64,000 bases of DNA from Hepsetus odoe (GCA_017165825.1 CM029387.1:17931061-17995060); one strand, 5' to 3'; positions 21,845 through 34,858 are shown, numbered from the stretch's first letter. Notes: a model not told the origin generated them from the sequence alone. Made by a program: numbers and translations.

Positions 21845-22236
21845 GGGCGACACAGTGTCACAGTGGGTAGCACTGTCACCTCACTGTGAGAAGGTCCTGG
21901 GTTTGATTCCCAGGTGGGCATCCCAGGTCCTTTCTGTGTGGAGTTTGCATGTTCTCCCCATCTCATGTGGACATGTATCTCATGCATTTCATCTCAGCAT
22001 GTGGGTTTTCTCAGAGTGCTCCGGTTTCCTCCCACCATCCAAAGACCTGCACGACAGGTAGACTGGAGATCCAAAATTGCCCCCTAAGTGTGTGTGTGTG
22101 TTTTTGTCTGTGAAAGATTGGCGACCTGTGCAGGGTGTTTCCCTGCCTTTTGCCCTGTTAGAACTGGGTTTGTGGGCTCCCGCAACCCCCCTGTGACCCT
22201 AATTTGGACAAGAGGCTCAGAAAATGAGAGAGTGAG
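21845..22236 (+). mobile_element. tRNA-derived SINE with RTE-type tail (family C), full length
   Basis: The tRNA-like head has a CACAGTGGGTAGCACTGTC A-box region and a CTGGGTTTGATTCCCAGG B box. A body with GTGTGGAGTTTGCATGTTCT and TGCTCCGGTTTCCTCCCACC follows, then an RTE-like tail (GGCGACCTGTGCAGGGTG). Other copies are at 48781-49012 and 49243-49507. Confidence 0.88.
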
Positions 22237-23360
22237 TGGGTGTTCAGTTTTAACCTGCTTCACACACCAAACCTTTACACATCTAGGGAAGGATTACATA
22301 CAAGGTTAGAACTGTGGACACTACTCTTGTTCTTCTTCCTACATCCTACTGATTCACAGGTCACTAATGAGCAGATGGAGATAATCCAACTGTTTTACTC
22401 TCTTTTAAAGAGCAGGGCACCGATTCAGAATCAAATGCAACCTTTCATGTGGTCAAATGTTCACTCTTAGCAATGTTACCAGGTGTCCGAATATTTTAGC
22501 TTCAAACAACAAGAAGCAGAGTGGTATGTATTACCTTGTCCTATTCAGTCTTCACTTCAGGGCATAAATTAGTCACCTGAATCAAAAGATCTTCCAGGGA
22601 GACAAGTGTGAGTTCACTATATACCAAAATGGTAGTGAAAGTTGCTGGATCATAGAGACCTCAAGGACTTCTTCAATTCTCCAGGCCCAAGGAACTTTGT
22701 ATAGGTCAGAAAAATGAAAGGAAAATGATCCCTATAAGTTATAACATTATCTGGTTAATATCTTGTGAAAAGTGCACGCTAGAGAACTTTACAGACCCTA
22801 GAGACAATAAATGTCTTTCATAATTATTGATCCACACCTTATAAATGGTCGTTATTGTGAGCATGACTGGCAATCGCATGATGTATGCATTGAGTCCGTT
22901 CACCAATCAGAGGCTGTGCTTTTCAATGGAATAATGAGAGTGACCCATTTTTCGTATCAATAGATCTACTCTAGTAGGACAGCCCCCTAATAACCCTGTT
23001 CCAACTGCATTTGCTTAATATCCACTGACAAAAAAGACCATTTCAGGAATTGACTTAATTATGGTCAATTCTGAACTCAAGCATCTTTATTACTGGAGAA
23101 CTGTTCAGGGTCAGGACCTAGTGATCTGAAATGCCCTTTGTTGTTTTTTTGGGCACTATGAGAAAAGAGCAAGAGGGAATCTATATCTAGTGGGGACATT
23201 CAGACAGTGCCTTTGATCCTTTAAAAATGTATAAACTGTTAGAGAAAATTTGCTGAACAAGGACATCTGGGGGTTCTCCTCCTCTAAAACCATGGCTTTG
23301 CTCCAGAAAAATTCCTAAACTTAAGGATATTTGGCATCAAGCCAAGAGTCCCATCTTGCA
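22237..23360. other. Unique DNA
   Basis: No gene, transposon or structured repeat is recognised. Confidence 0.45.
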
Positions 23361-23575
23361 GTGAAAGGGACTATATGTTAATGTGAAACATGGCGCAGCA
23401 CACACACAACGAAATGCAACGTTTTCAGCCTTGCAGCAGGGGGCACGCATATCCAACATCCGTGGAGCAGTGATGGGGATGGTACTTCGCTCAAGTCTAC
23501 CTCAGGGCAACCTACTGATCTGAGATTTAGAGACTTTCCAATCCTGATGCCTACTCTCAAATCACTATGCCTTAA
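23361..23575 (-). mobile_element. tRNA-derived SINE (family A), diverged
   Basis: GCAGCAGGGGGCACGC, GATGGGGATGGTACTTCGCT and CTCAGGGCAACCTACTGATC are kept. The B box is damaged. Confidence 0.8.
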
Positions 23576-23612
23576 CAGAACTCAAAAATCGTACAGATAT
23601 ATGCATGTAACT

Positions 23613-23947
23613 ACTTCTATTGGCTGCTCTCATTTAGGAGTCACCATAGCAACTGTTTCCATTTTTTTCCTGCATGTCCTCTTTCACCACATCCATAAAC
23701 CTCCTTGTTGGTCTTCCTCTTTTTCTCTTTCCTGGCAGCTCCATCTTCAACATCCTCCTCCAAAACAATCTTTCCTCTGCACATGTCCAAACCAACACAA
23801 CCTTGCTTCTCTAACTTTTTCTCCAAAACGTCTAACCTGAGCTGTCCCTCTAATATACTAATTTCTAATCCTGTCCATCCTCGTCACACCCAACGAATGC
23901 ATCTTTAACTCTGACACCTCCAGCTCTGCCACCTGTCTTTTCATCAG
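23613..23947 (-). mobile_element. LINE ORF C-terminal fragment
   Basis: Reverse complement of the 14406-14721 family. The minus frame keeps GCVGLDMCRG and KEVYGCGERGHAG-type sequence in shifted frames, and the fragment extends further 5' (to 23947) than the first copy. Confidence 0.75.
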
Positions 23948-24204
23948 GGCCATACAAAATGTCTATATTTGACCCCCCCAAAAAATATTGGTAAAATATT
24001 CCTCAAATACAAGTATATATTTAGTCTCTGTTTCTTCTTGTGTTGAAAATCTTTTAATTACCTCCTAAAAATGTACTTATAATTAATGTACTTGTTTTCA
24101 TGTGTTTTATCTCATCATAGGTTTTTATGTAATTTTGATTGATGAAAAATCTACCAACAAAATGGAATTAGCTTTTGGCATAAACACCGCCCTTAAAAAA
24201 AAAA

Positions 24205-25095
24205 GTCACACTCTAATATTTCATTGGACCGCCTTTAACTTTGATTTCAGCATTCAGTGTGGCGTCGGTTCAACACATTTCTCTAATTTCACATTTATTT
24301 CCGTCCAGAGTTGCATTAATTTTTCGCCAAGATCTTGTAGAGAAGATGGGAGAGTCGGACCGCTGTGCAAATTCTATTCCAGCACATGCCAAAGATTCTC
24401 CATGGGGTTAAGGTCTGGACTCTATGGTGGCCAATCCATGTGTGAAAATGAAGTCTCATGCTCCTGAACCACTCTTTCACCCCCCAAAAAAGGAGAGGAG
24501 AGGAGAGCCTCACTGATCAGTGGTTTTCTTAAGGCAACACAGCTGTTTAGTCCCAATTCCTTGAGTTCCCTTTGCATTGTGCTTTTGGAAATGCTCTGAC
24601 TTTCATTATTGCACACAGCCGTGAGTTCTGCTGCTATATTTTTACAATTTGATTTCACCAAACGTTTAAGTGATCATCAGTCACAGAAATTCAAGATTTT
24701 CTGATCACATTTCTTCTGCGAACATGATGGTTCCCCACTATCCTTCCAGTTTTTAAAAATGTGTTGGACAGTTCTTCACCCAATTGTAGTAGTTTAAGCA
24801 TCTCCTTAGATGTTTCTTTGTTTGCTGCCAATAATCTGACCCTTCTGAAACAGATTAACATCCTTTCCTCGACCACAGCATGTGTCTTCCAGCATGGCTG
24901 TTTAAGTAATGAGAAGATACTCACTGCATCAGTCAGAGTTAAATAACTTGTTGCAGCTGAAAAATAATCACCCATGTAGTAATTATCCAATGGGAGGATA
25001 CCTATTTTTTTTTTAGAGAAGCAGTGTATATGCCATCCATAACTAGTCCACTGCTTTATCAGCAAAAAGACCTAAAGTGCCACTTTTGTTGGCAA
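24205..25095 (-). mobile_element. Tc1/mariner transposon with the catalytic core deleted
   Basis: On the minus strand the N-terminal paired-HTH part of a Tc1 transposase reads KNIAAELTA and TMQRELKELGLNSCVALRKP (24530-24660). The next recognisable part is the third catalytic region, damaged from DWPxSPDLNP to a stop after MDWPP, followed by RVQTLTPWRIFGMCWN (24370-24430). The segment with the first two catalytic Asp residues is missing and a GGAGAGGAGAGGAGAG run marks the join. It is non-autonomous and dead. Confidence 0.75.
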
Positions 25096-27364
25096 GGCTT
25101 TATAGACCTAAGCCTTTCATTTGAATGCAGCTACAGACTCATTTGTTTGCTGGCTGAAATGAATTAAAATTTAAAATGATCACAGATTAAGGAATAAATC
25201 TACATTTACATAAAACATATTTATGCAGTTTTATGAATTGCTGTGCAGTCTTATATATATCTTATAGTTTATGGAACCTTACAGGAATACAATGTAATTT
25301 TCTTCAAAACAGTGTGTAATTTTGGATTTCTTAAAAATATGTCATGCAATGTTTATGCTTGTGTCGTTAGGTCCATATAGAGGCAGTCTTTAGATAAACC
25401 TTCGTAACTGAGTATTTCCTCAATTAACTCCTCAATTTGCAAAAGAACATTCTGTCTTTCTTCCTTTCATTTTACAAGCCTTTTTTATATTTTATTTGGT
25501 GGAATTTAGCTCTAGGTGGTCACTTTCTCCCTGTAGTGTCTAATAGATTCATTACAATTGCATCCTGTCTCTTCCAATAAAACAAGTTAAATCAGTCGCT
25601 ACGGGTACAGTGTGAGCAGAATCCATTAACATTTGAAACGTTGCCTTCATGTCACTTTAGCCATATTTAATGGAACCGTTTAGTTTTACTGCTAGAACAA
25701 GCAGATGCATCAGCATGTCTGGATCTCCTCACCTTTGGTCTACAGAGCAATTCCTGGCTGGAGCTACAGAGAATTCCTGCCATGAGCTGCAGCTGTAACG
25801 CATGCAGTTATTTGTTATTGATTTACTGAATCTGTATTCTCCAATGCTCTAGGCTAATCCATCGCAGCTGTCAGAGGCTTTCCACTCACTGCAGGTTCAG
25901 TCCAAACAATCAGGTCCCTCCTTGACCCAGATCATCGATGTCAGGCCCAATATAAGCCACAAATGTGCTTATATTTAGCCTTACCGGAATCACTTGGCTT
26001 AACACAGAAGGTCTATCAATGGTTCGGCAAGGTTTGATGAAGCATAGCATTTGATACAAACTAAAATATTAAGTCTTTATTTTGGGAAATGCTTGCTTAA
26101 CAAGTTGCCCATCTCTCGCTTAATGTGCTTAACAAAAGAGGAGGCGCTCTGATGCAGGCCAGATGTCGCTCTGCTCCTTATTAAAAGTTTGTGTTTGCAG
26201 AAAGAAGTGTAATGACCAGCTCAGGCAACTCTTCCTTCTTCCTTTTGTCTACATGGAGAAGGAGGAGGTGGTGGGTAGTGGCAGCGAAAGCAATCAAGTG
26301 ATCCTAAATGTCAAATAAAATCCAGAATGTACGAGCCAACATATGCTGAGTGGTCAGAGGTCAGAGGTCATGTGATGCTTACCTTTTCAAAACAGTGTCA
26401 TTTGAGATCTATTGGTGAGACAAATCCACAGACACACAAGCATGCATGAAATAAATCAGGTTAAAGGTCATGCTTGGTTTCTTTGAACATCAATACAATA
26501 ATTATCATTTTACATGATTTTTCAGTTCAATATCTGCAAATTTCTGAAGTAGGCTGAACAATCACCACTGTATTTGGCACTGATATGTTGCATGATAGAT
26601 CAGCTTTTCATAACTGGCTGTACAAACTGATTGGTTTATTTTTCATGCAGCACAAACAGCAATGGGACATTCAACCAGCAACTGCATTTCTTCTGGTGTG
26701 TATATCTATGTTTTAATATGAAAGCAGTACATTTTTAATTTTTTTTTTGCTTTAATTTGGAGCAAAAATACCTAAAAAGTCAAATGTAAAAGAGGAAGCT
26801 GCCGTTGTTCCTGCAATGCTGCTGATGCTTGAGTTCACAAAGGCTCTTATAAACGCATGGTTGACCTTCTTACCCTCTTGCCGTGTCTAAAACCTTTATA
26901 GTGAAGCAACAAGGCAGTAAAGACTTTCTACAAACACACCACACTGCAGGCTGCTGAGTGATACACACCCCATGGCACTGACCCAACATGTTTGAGACCA
27001 GTGATCAGCAGACCTGGCCATAAAAACCCCAAAAAACTTTCAAAAAGTAATTTCCGACTTAGCATGGAGTCCTCCCTTTAACTTTTTATGTCTTTGGGTG
27101 AGAACATTAAAACATTGTAAGGTCACTTGCTGGAGTCACTAAGGTGCTACCCAAACCTACCACAGCCACTGAGTTCTGTTTTAAGCCAAGGTATTGGCTT
27201 TGCATATAAGCCTGACATTTTTGACCAAACCCAGCACTAAGACCACCAGTAAGAAGAACGGGCTTTCCAAATAATTAGACTCTTTATTTAGGGGTTACAT
27301 GGACTTTATGAATTATAAGCATAAGAGGAGATAAACCCCTCCTTCCCCACTGTAAATTATGCCC
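25096..27364. other. Unique DNA, possible conserved noncoding block
   Basis: No gene is supported. The 25790-26240 part is compositionally complex and could be conserved noncoding sequence, untested. Confidence 0.4.
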
Positions 27365-27535
27365 CAAAGTACATTTATCCATCCATTGACTGAGCTGCAT
27401 ATCCTAACCAGGGTCGCAGGAAGCGCTGGAGCCCATCCTTTTTCAGGGGGCAAATGCAGGAAAAAAACCCTGGACAGGTCAACCAGTTCACTGCTGGGTA
27501 GAAAATACTCTCATGCCCTGGGACAATTTTTTCAA
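27365..27535 (-). mobile_element. RTE-type tail, minus strand
   Basis: ATCCATCCATTGACTGAGCTG, CTAACCAGGGTCGCAGGAAGC and CTGGACAGGTCAACCAGTTC are the complement of the family C / RTE-like tail. Confidence 0.7.
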
Positions 27536-29759
27536 TTAAATGTAAATTTTAAATATGTTTATTCAGCCTGTTTCAGTAGGTATTCGCCTGGTTATGTCCC
27601 ATTGGTGTAATGGGAAATAACTCTTTGAGAATACTCCTTAGAGTTAGTTTTCTAAGATGCCACATTCACACTGCAAATGTAAGTACCAAATTATTCTTGT
27701 TAAGTTTAGACACAGCAGTAACACTGAGGCCGCTAAATGCATTGTTTCATTTAGAAATTGCTGTACAGTGGAAGCCGCTGAATTCGTCTGTGTGCAAACC
27801 ACACTTCTCCAAGATTCCCAAATTACAAGCTGTGCAATTTGTTTAGTGTAAACAGTATCTCCACCTCACTGCTGTCCCTCCACTAATTGCATCTTCACAT
27901 TTGCCATAAGTGAGTCCCAAGTGCAAGCACATTGTGATAAATGTCAACTTAGCATAACTTAAAAGGTGCCTGAATTCCAATTTGGCTGTTCAGACACACT
28001 GCAGTCTGAAAAATCAGACCTGGCACACAAGAAGTAAACCATCACCCCACCATCAGTTTTTTGCAGGCAAAAGAACCTAAAATGTTTTTTGTCAATGGTG
28101 AATGGAGTCCTGTACTCCAGCCCAGATAGTCCACCGTCTGAGCCTACTGTTCTCTAGACCAGATCAACCATCTGATTATGCTTCCCACCTGAACTCCAGA
28201 CCAGCTAAACCATCAAGGGGTCATGTACATGTGCTGCTTCTGATGAACCAAAGCTACACTCACTCCCACACAAGCAGACCTACCGCTGTTAGTTTAAATC
28301 CTTTTAATGAACTCCTAAATGTAGAATCTAATCATTACTAACCACAGACCATAGTGGCCAGTATCTGATTAAGTACCACATTTGAAAATGGTCTAAATCA
28401 GAATTTAAAATATTCCATCTGTACTATTCACATTGTCCAAGAACTAAATCACATATAAACACAATTAAAATTACATTTGGGCCAGTTTTGCTTGAAGCCT
28501 GCCCCTAACAGTACGTCAGTATGCAGTAAGCAACATTCCTGCTCCTTGGCTGAATGAGTTGATGCTAAACTTTCTGCAGAAATGATGAGACATCACTCCA
28601 ATATACAAGCAATATGGCTGCAAGAAATCTGTGATTATTATGAATTCACCCCAAATCACACCAGTTCATTTTATTGGGAACGGTCCACGGTCTGAACTTT
28701 CTTGTGCCAACTGTCCAGCTGACAAGAATGTTAGTTTTTCATTAGCAATGTTACATCAGTGCCAAAGGGCGGATGTCCTTGCTTTACTCCTTACGTACAG
28801 GAGCATTTTTCATCTCTCAGCCGAGCCTGTAAACAATGTTAGTCTCAGTCTTTACTCTCCAAACATTTACATACCAGCAGGCCTGCTGCGCGAGGACAAA
28901 CCCAACCATTCAAAGCCTATCTGTCTTATTTCAGTCATCAAAGCATGTTTTCTTCAAGCTTTAACATGACTCTAATATACCAAGTCCAGTTATTACAACA
29001 TGTATAATGAGTTTTTGATGCTGCTGTCATTGTTTTAACTACTGGGTAGGCAGGATGTGCACACCTGGCTGTGATAAGAAGCTTTTGAAACCAGATTCGT
29101 TACTGGATTGCATTCAGATTGTATGTTGAACTTTAGTTTGTTTGATATGTATGAATGTCTTCCTTTGCAACTCTTGGCTAAGACTTGTTTGAAGCTTGAA
29201 TGAAGTTCACACTGCATGTCTTAAGCCCAGATTTTTCAATCGCCTTCAATTTTTGGGAGTTGGCAGACAAAACATGAGAAGCAAATCAGCATTTTCATGC
29301 GGTTCCCAAATTGAGCCGTTCGAAGATCAGTTGAAGATGAAGATCAGTCATCAGTTAAGTATATTGTCTCATTTCCTATGTCCCTTTGCTATGTTTTAGT
29401 GTTTAAACGTAGCTTGAAGAGCAGACAGACTGGTGGGAGATTCCTCCTGGCAAAAGATCTGGTAAGGTGCAACTCCCTGACGCTGATCAATCATGCAGTG
29501 TATAAACCACACCCAGCTATCTGACTACTGTGAAAGCAATGTAGTGTGTTTAATTCTTTACGTTTGGCGGACATTCATGACCTGAACCTGGCTTCATGCT
29601 GAGTGAACTTGTTTAAATAATTATATACTTGTACTGCTGTCTGACTCCTTCATCCAGATCTTGACAAATAAAAACCAAAAGAATAAAGAAAAACTACTGT
29701 AGGTCTTAAGATCATTGATCAGTTTATGAAAAAAGAATGGGTATTTTGTGTATTTTTCT
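27536..29759. other. Unique DNA
   Basis: No gene is supported. The frame at 28631-28969 (112 codons) shows no recognisable domain, signal peptide or repeat and is probably chance. Confidence 0.4.
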
Positions 29760-29774
29760 AAATGGCTGAATCAC

Positions 29775-30132
29775 TTTTGTTGGCAGGAATATTGTACGTC
29801 TCCACCCTGCCCTCATTGAAAAAGATGCAGAAATGCTCATCCATGCATTTATTTCTTGAAGGCTTGATTACTGCAATGCTTTATTCATCTATCTCCCAAC
29901 TAAAGGTCTCAAGCACATCCAAAATTCAGCTGCTTGAGTTCTGACCCGCACTAAACGGTCAGCATACATCACTCCTGTCCTACAACACCTTCACTGGCTC
30001 CCTGTTCACTACTGAATTCAGTTTTAAATACTCTTCGTTACATTGAAAGCCCTTCATGGCCTCGCTCCTCACTATCTCACAGAATCACTCCTGCCATATT
30101 CTCACACCCGAAACCTCAGATCTTCCACTTCG
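29775..30132 (+). mobile_element. L2-clade LINE reverse-transcriptase relic
   Basis: Across frames it reads LHPALIEKDAEMLIHAF, LDYCNALFIYLP, VLTRTKRSAYITPVLQHLHW and LKALHGLAPHYLTESLL, the C-terminal reverse-transcriptase region of L2-type LINEs. Stops and frameshifts are present. It is truncated at both ends and stops at a GTT array. Confidence 0.85.
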
Positions 30133-30134
30133 TC

Positions 30135-30178
<44 letters not shown>

Positions 30179-30179
30179 G
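30135..30179 (+). repeat. (GTT)n microsatellite
   Basis: About 15 TTG units lie directly after the L2 relic. Confidence 0.95.
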
Positions 30180-31036
30180 AGATCTTAAGAGTCGGCTAGC
30201 TTATCCATTTCGTTCCATGTAAGTCATTCTAGCATATTAGGTGGGTGGAAATAGAATTATTGCTATTCAGGTTTTGGTGCCAATGTGTGACACTGAACAG
30301 TCCTCCATCACTGGCCTTTGATTCAATCTGTCTGGAGTGACTCCTACCTTTCTCATACCAAGACTCCAGACCAGTATACACACACTTTCCTTTAGTAATT
30401 CCTGTGGAGGACCAAATAATACACAGGATGTGATAAAGACAAACGAGGAACATCTGCTTTCATACCACTGATTGTTGAATAATGTTCACCTAGTATGTAA
30501 CTATTTCCATGTAGGGGCATGCTGTTCTTTTCCAGCCGGGAGCATTTCCTGAGGAGGAGGCCGGTGGTGGTGAAGCTGGCACATGTAGCTTTGTGGGTTT
30601 TTTTGCATGCATAAATGTTAGACTTTTAGGAGATGATTCTCATGCCTTTAGAGGCATGATATTTGCTTTGTCACAGGAAATATAACTCTCCCCTGCACCC
30701 AGCACACACATTCTTCCTCTCCAAAGAAAAGTAATGACGGCAGCTGTGTGATGTCACTGTGTTGGGAAATGGGTTTGGCCGGTGTTTGAGGTCCAGTAAC
30801 AGGTACAGGCTGTCACAGTACACGCCTGCATCTAGTTAATGCTCAGCTTAGCACTACCCTTCCACTATGGAAGCATCATAATTTTTTCTTTCTGTTTGTG
30901 TGAGGTTTGGGTGGGTGCATGAGTAACTCCTGAGCATTCTGCCTCCAAATTCATTTGTGACTGATTTCAGAAGATGAATGCTGATGGTAAATTGTAATTA
31001 TGTCATAAATTGTGAAAATCTGCTTCTATTTCTTAG
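30180..31036. other. Unique DNA
   Basis: No gene or repeat is recognised. Confidence 0.45.
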
Positions 31037-31192
31037 ATTTTCAAAAAGGTTTACATTCAAGCACCTGGCTATCCACATGCTGTAAACAAAAATGTGATTA
31101 ATCAGGACAGCCCACCATTTCTCCATGGTCCAGTTCCGAAGCTGACATGCAAGAGTGGACTAGAGTCATCATGGCCGCTATGCAGCCTAAAG
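31037..31192 (-). mobile_element. Tc1-like fragment, first of two
   Basis: ATTAATCAGGACAGCCCACC, TCTCCATGGTCCAGTTCCGA and GCTATGCAGCC resemble the complement of the transposase region seen at 16130-16300. Confidence 0.55.
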
Positions 31193-31266
31193 TTAGTGTC
31201 TAAAAATGTTTTTCACAGAATCTGAGGAGGAACTACAGATAAATTCTGAGAAAACTTCTAGTGGTT

Positions 31267-31431
31267 TTTAAAAAGGGTTACTTTCAACCACCTGGCCACC
31301 CACTTCATAAAAATTTGATGAACCAGAATGCCCCACCATCTTTCATTTCTTCAGGGTCTAGTTCTGAAACTCAACGTAGAACATGGACTGGAGTCAGCAT
31401 GGGTACTCTGACCAGTCTGCATCTTGTGTTT
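31267..31431 (-). mobile_element. Tc1-like fragment, second of two
   Basis: It repeats the previous fragment with changes (ACCACCTGGCCACCCAC, GGGTCTAGTTCTGAAACTCA, GAGTCAGCATGGGTACTCTG), offset by about 230 bp in the same orientation. Confidence 0.55.
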
Positions 31432-31660
31432 GGGGCACCGCTGGCCTAGTGGTTAAGGACTTGGCCCTTGGATTGGAAGGTTTGAATCTAGGACTAGTAG
31501 GTTGCTCTGAGGTACCCTTGAGCAAGGTACTGTCCTCAACATTGTTCCCTAGGTGGTGGATATTTCTGCTCACTGCTGCAGCTGCTCACTTGCTATCTTT
31601 TCTATTCAACCACTTGATAAAAGCTATTGTAATAAAATTGTGCTATTCACTTTACCTTTC
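31432..31660 (+). mobile_element. tRNA-derived SINE (family A)
   Basis: A box TGGCCTAGTGG at 31443, degraded B box GGTTTGAATCTAG and GAGCAAGGTACT. The 3' half is diverged. Confidence 0.85.
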
Positions 31661-32579
31661 AGTGGTTTTAATGATGTGGCTGGATGGTGTATAATGGTTG
31701 AATAGAGCCTGCTAAAAGCATTGAAAAGTCTCATATTGCATTGAAAAAGCTTGGGAAAATGACTGAATATTTCAGTGTGACTGGGAAACAATATAAAGAA
31801 GTCAAGGGAGTGTGTTACTGCGAATAACATCCCAGCTTTGATGTGGTTGCAGTGAGTGCCAAGGGCGAGGCTTAGTCTGGGCAATTGGGTTATAGCCTAG
31901 GATCTTTTGTGGGAAACTGCATATTCATATACAGTACTCATTTTTACATGGGTTTGCTTCTTACTTGGTCTATTCAACAGAGCTACTAAATAAACGGTAT
32001 AGAAAATGCCGTTAAAACGTAAAAAGTTTGGATGGTCCTTAGTTTAGATGGTCCTGAACATCACCAAATAATATGCATTCATACAAAGGGCCTATTATTT
32101 AGTAAACAGATGAACTCTAGATTGAAAGATTGAAAGTTTGACAAAAATAGGCACACAACAGAAATCTCTGAAACCAAGGTGATCGACTCTTCTAAAGCAC
32201 CTCCACAGCAACATCACATCCATGAGCTGCCACTAATGGTATCCATCCAGCACAAATGTTTTGACAGCAGATAAGACATGGCACTGTTTCCAGTTGTTTT
32301 CAGTAGGAAAGATATGTTTTGTGCAAAAAGACCTTCAAGTAAACAGGAGAGGAGGAGAAGCTGGCTGCTGACATCAAGTCTGCTAAACCCTCAGATACAG
32401 ATTTTCCTGACAGATCCAAATATCCAGTCAACTTTGAGCGATTCCGGATGCTAAAACCACAGCTTTCCTAACAATGAGAAGTGCAATGTTGTTCTATGGA
32501 TTACAGATGTTTGATTTTATTATATCAGTGCCGTGAGAACAAACTTCCTTCACATAACGCTGAAACAAGAAAATGCATT
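31661..32579. other. Unique DNA
   Basis: No gene or repeat is recognised. Confidence 0.45.
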
Positions 32580-33010
32580 CAAATTTTATGCAAATTCATT
32601 ATACTAAGAAAAAAAGAAAAGTAAAATACAAAAATCTAACACTAGAGTAAAAAATTATTTTCTTAAAATAAGCCTAATATTAATAATAACAATGAACACT
32701 TTTGTTGTAACAACAACAAAAACTACTACTACTACCATTACTACTACTAATAATAATAATAGTTTTATTCCATTTCAATCCTTTTATCTTTTAACACTTT
32801 TAAATGTTTACACAAATAGTGTAAAAAACAATTTAATTGTTAAAATAAGAAAAAAATAATATACTTTTAATAATTATGATCTATTTTATAAATGTTATAA
32901 TGAAATAATTGTTTTTTTATATAAAAAAAACAATTATAATACAATACATACATTTGATGCATTGCTTTTATTATTTATGTAATTATTTCAGTGTTCAATT
33001 TTACTTAAAA
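32580..33010. other. Extremely AT-rich segment with a long hairpin
   Basis: It is almost only A and T with short ACT/AAT triplet runs. At 32905-32937 a 16-bp arm (ATAATTGTTTTTTTAT) meets its near-perfect complement with no loop and one bulged A. Confidence 0.6.
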
Positions 33011-33810
33011 TGTTAGCAATGATTTCATTTCTGAGCAGACCATCTATTTTCTGATCTCATTCTCTCTTTATGTATGTATTGCTGTCTTATTTTAATAACA
33101 ATTTCAAACACTTTTAGTGTCATTTTTCAAAATCTTTTTTTTTTTCTTTTAGTTGTTAAGTTTTTGGGTTCTCTTTGGTTTTGGGGTGTGCTTGACTGCA
33201 GAGACTTTGATGTCAACCCTGCCAACATCCATGTTAAGTGCCTTCAGTGGATATGCAATGTTTCTGGCTTAGCAAGTTAGTTTAGGTTCAGTCTTGATGG
33301 GTTTCAGCTGTCACTGTGGATGTGAGAAAGCTAGAAACTCTCAGACGGGAAAAAGCCCATAAATCCCAACTCATCACAACACTGGGCTAATTAAATAGCC
33401 TCAATGAAAGGCCTGAAGGGCTTGCATTTGAAACACTTCCTTTCTAGAATGGAAGGGCTCATTCCATTGCTGTAGATTTGTTTCTGTAGACGAGACCCCT
33501 CCTCAGAATAAGAGGGTAGGTCACCATACACCAAATCCAAACCAAATTTTAATGGCCAGGGTTTTGAGGGCTTGAAACGTGCTTCTTTGATTTGGAGATA
33601 CAAGGTTAATGTAGCTTTTCATTTCTGTTTAATGTAGCTTTTAATGTTAATCATCATACACTTGCATTTAACCATATTGAGTACAAGGTCATAAAAAACC
33701 TTTGTAGTCAAAAATATGTCAGACATATGGACAAAAGTCATGGATCCTATATTGTTTTTTTTAGCTTAATTACCACCATAGTCCATTGTCCATTATTGGA
33801 CATATTAGAT
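33011..33810. other. Unique DNA
   Basis: No gene or repeat is recognised. Confidence 0.4.
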
Positions 33811-33990
33811 CAGTTGTCCCCAACTTTTGTTCCTGGAGGAACAGCTAAGTTTGGTAGTTTCAAAGCTACTAAACTCACAAAACAAACTCACAAAGCCTGG
33901 CAGAATCTTTACAACCAGATGTGTCTGAGCTGGAAAATCAGGTAACTACGCTGGACTCTGTCCCTCCAGGACAGTAATTGGGGACCACTG
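33811..33990. mobile_element. hAT-like foldback (MITE-type) element, 180 bp
   Basis: The left end CAGTTGTCCCCAAC...TCCTGGAGGAACA pairs with the right end TGTCCCTCCAGGAC...TTGGGGACCACTG. Terminal inverted repeats of about 30 bp starting CAGTKGTCCCCAA are hAT-like. No transposase, and no clear 8-bp target duplication is seen. Confidence 0.6.
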
Positions 33991-34729
33991 CGAGAACTAC
34001 ATAAGCAAGAAAAAATAAGTCCTAATTTTTGGTAAAAAATGTAAATTTATAGTATTGCTTTACTTGCAGACACTCTAAAGGACACCTAGAGGTTGTGGCA
34101 TCTTCTCATTTGCAGAGTGTAGCTTAGAAAGTTAAGCCATGGTTCAGTGATTGAGGTCAGAGAACACCCCTCTTCTAATGCAGGAGGTCAGTGAGAGCAG
34201 TTTTATTAGTAAATGGCTGAGGCTGTAATCCTCCAGACTCAGACGGTGACTCATGCAGATAAAGCCTAAGCGTAAACCAGCGGCAGACAGAGACACACTC
34301 AGATGCACGAACGATTCCGCCAGGATTGCTTCGATGAATCCCTTCTCTGTATTTATAAAGCGTCTCACACGCACCTCACACACTCAAACACACACACATA
34401 CATACGACAACACCCCCGGGGCATGAGTCCATAACCGCAGAAAAGGTCCACTTTCACTGCTGGCAGGAAGTTGCATCACCAGGTCTGAGTCACTCAAACG
34501 GCTTCACTGGCTTTGGGTAAAATGTAACACCCACTATGGCTGCCTCTCCATGTCATTTCCCCCAAGGGGGCTTACATATGGACCAAAGACTCTTCGGTAT
34601 GCACCTCCATCTCTGGTGGACCACATCAAGAGTGCACATTTCTGTGTGGCGATCCAGGCTGCTGTATTAGACTAGTTGGGACAATTTTAAATTCACAGCA
34701 TTTACTATTATTGGCTAATGACAGAGAAC
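33991..34729. other. Unique DNA
   Basis: No gene or repeat is recognised apart from short CA runs near 34380. Confidence 0.4.
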
Positions 34730-34858
34730 GTATACCAGGAGCTGCTCGGGGTTACAAAGCTTGGCCAAGGGCTAGTATTGGGGACAGAATAGAGCAAGGC
34801 CTAAACCCAGACCTCACTGTCCACAGCAAAGTATCCTACCCCTAGACTACCACCATTT
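34730..34858 (-). mobile_element. Decayed tRNA-type SINE head
   Basis: TAAACCCAGACCTC and CTACCCCTAGACTACCACCA resemble the complements of a B box and of an A box. It is closer to family B than to family A. Confidence 0.5.

Noticed and set aside
24102..25065. Frames of 121 and 124 codons as possible genes
   Set aside because: They lie on the Tc1 relic. The plus frame is antisense, and the minus frame is part of the decayed element.
28631..28969. 112-codon plus-strand frame
   Set aside because: No domain, no bias and no neighbours; the length is possible by chance.
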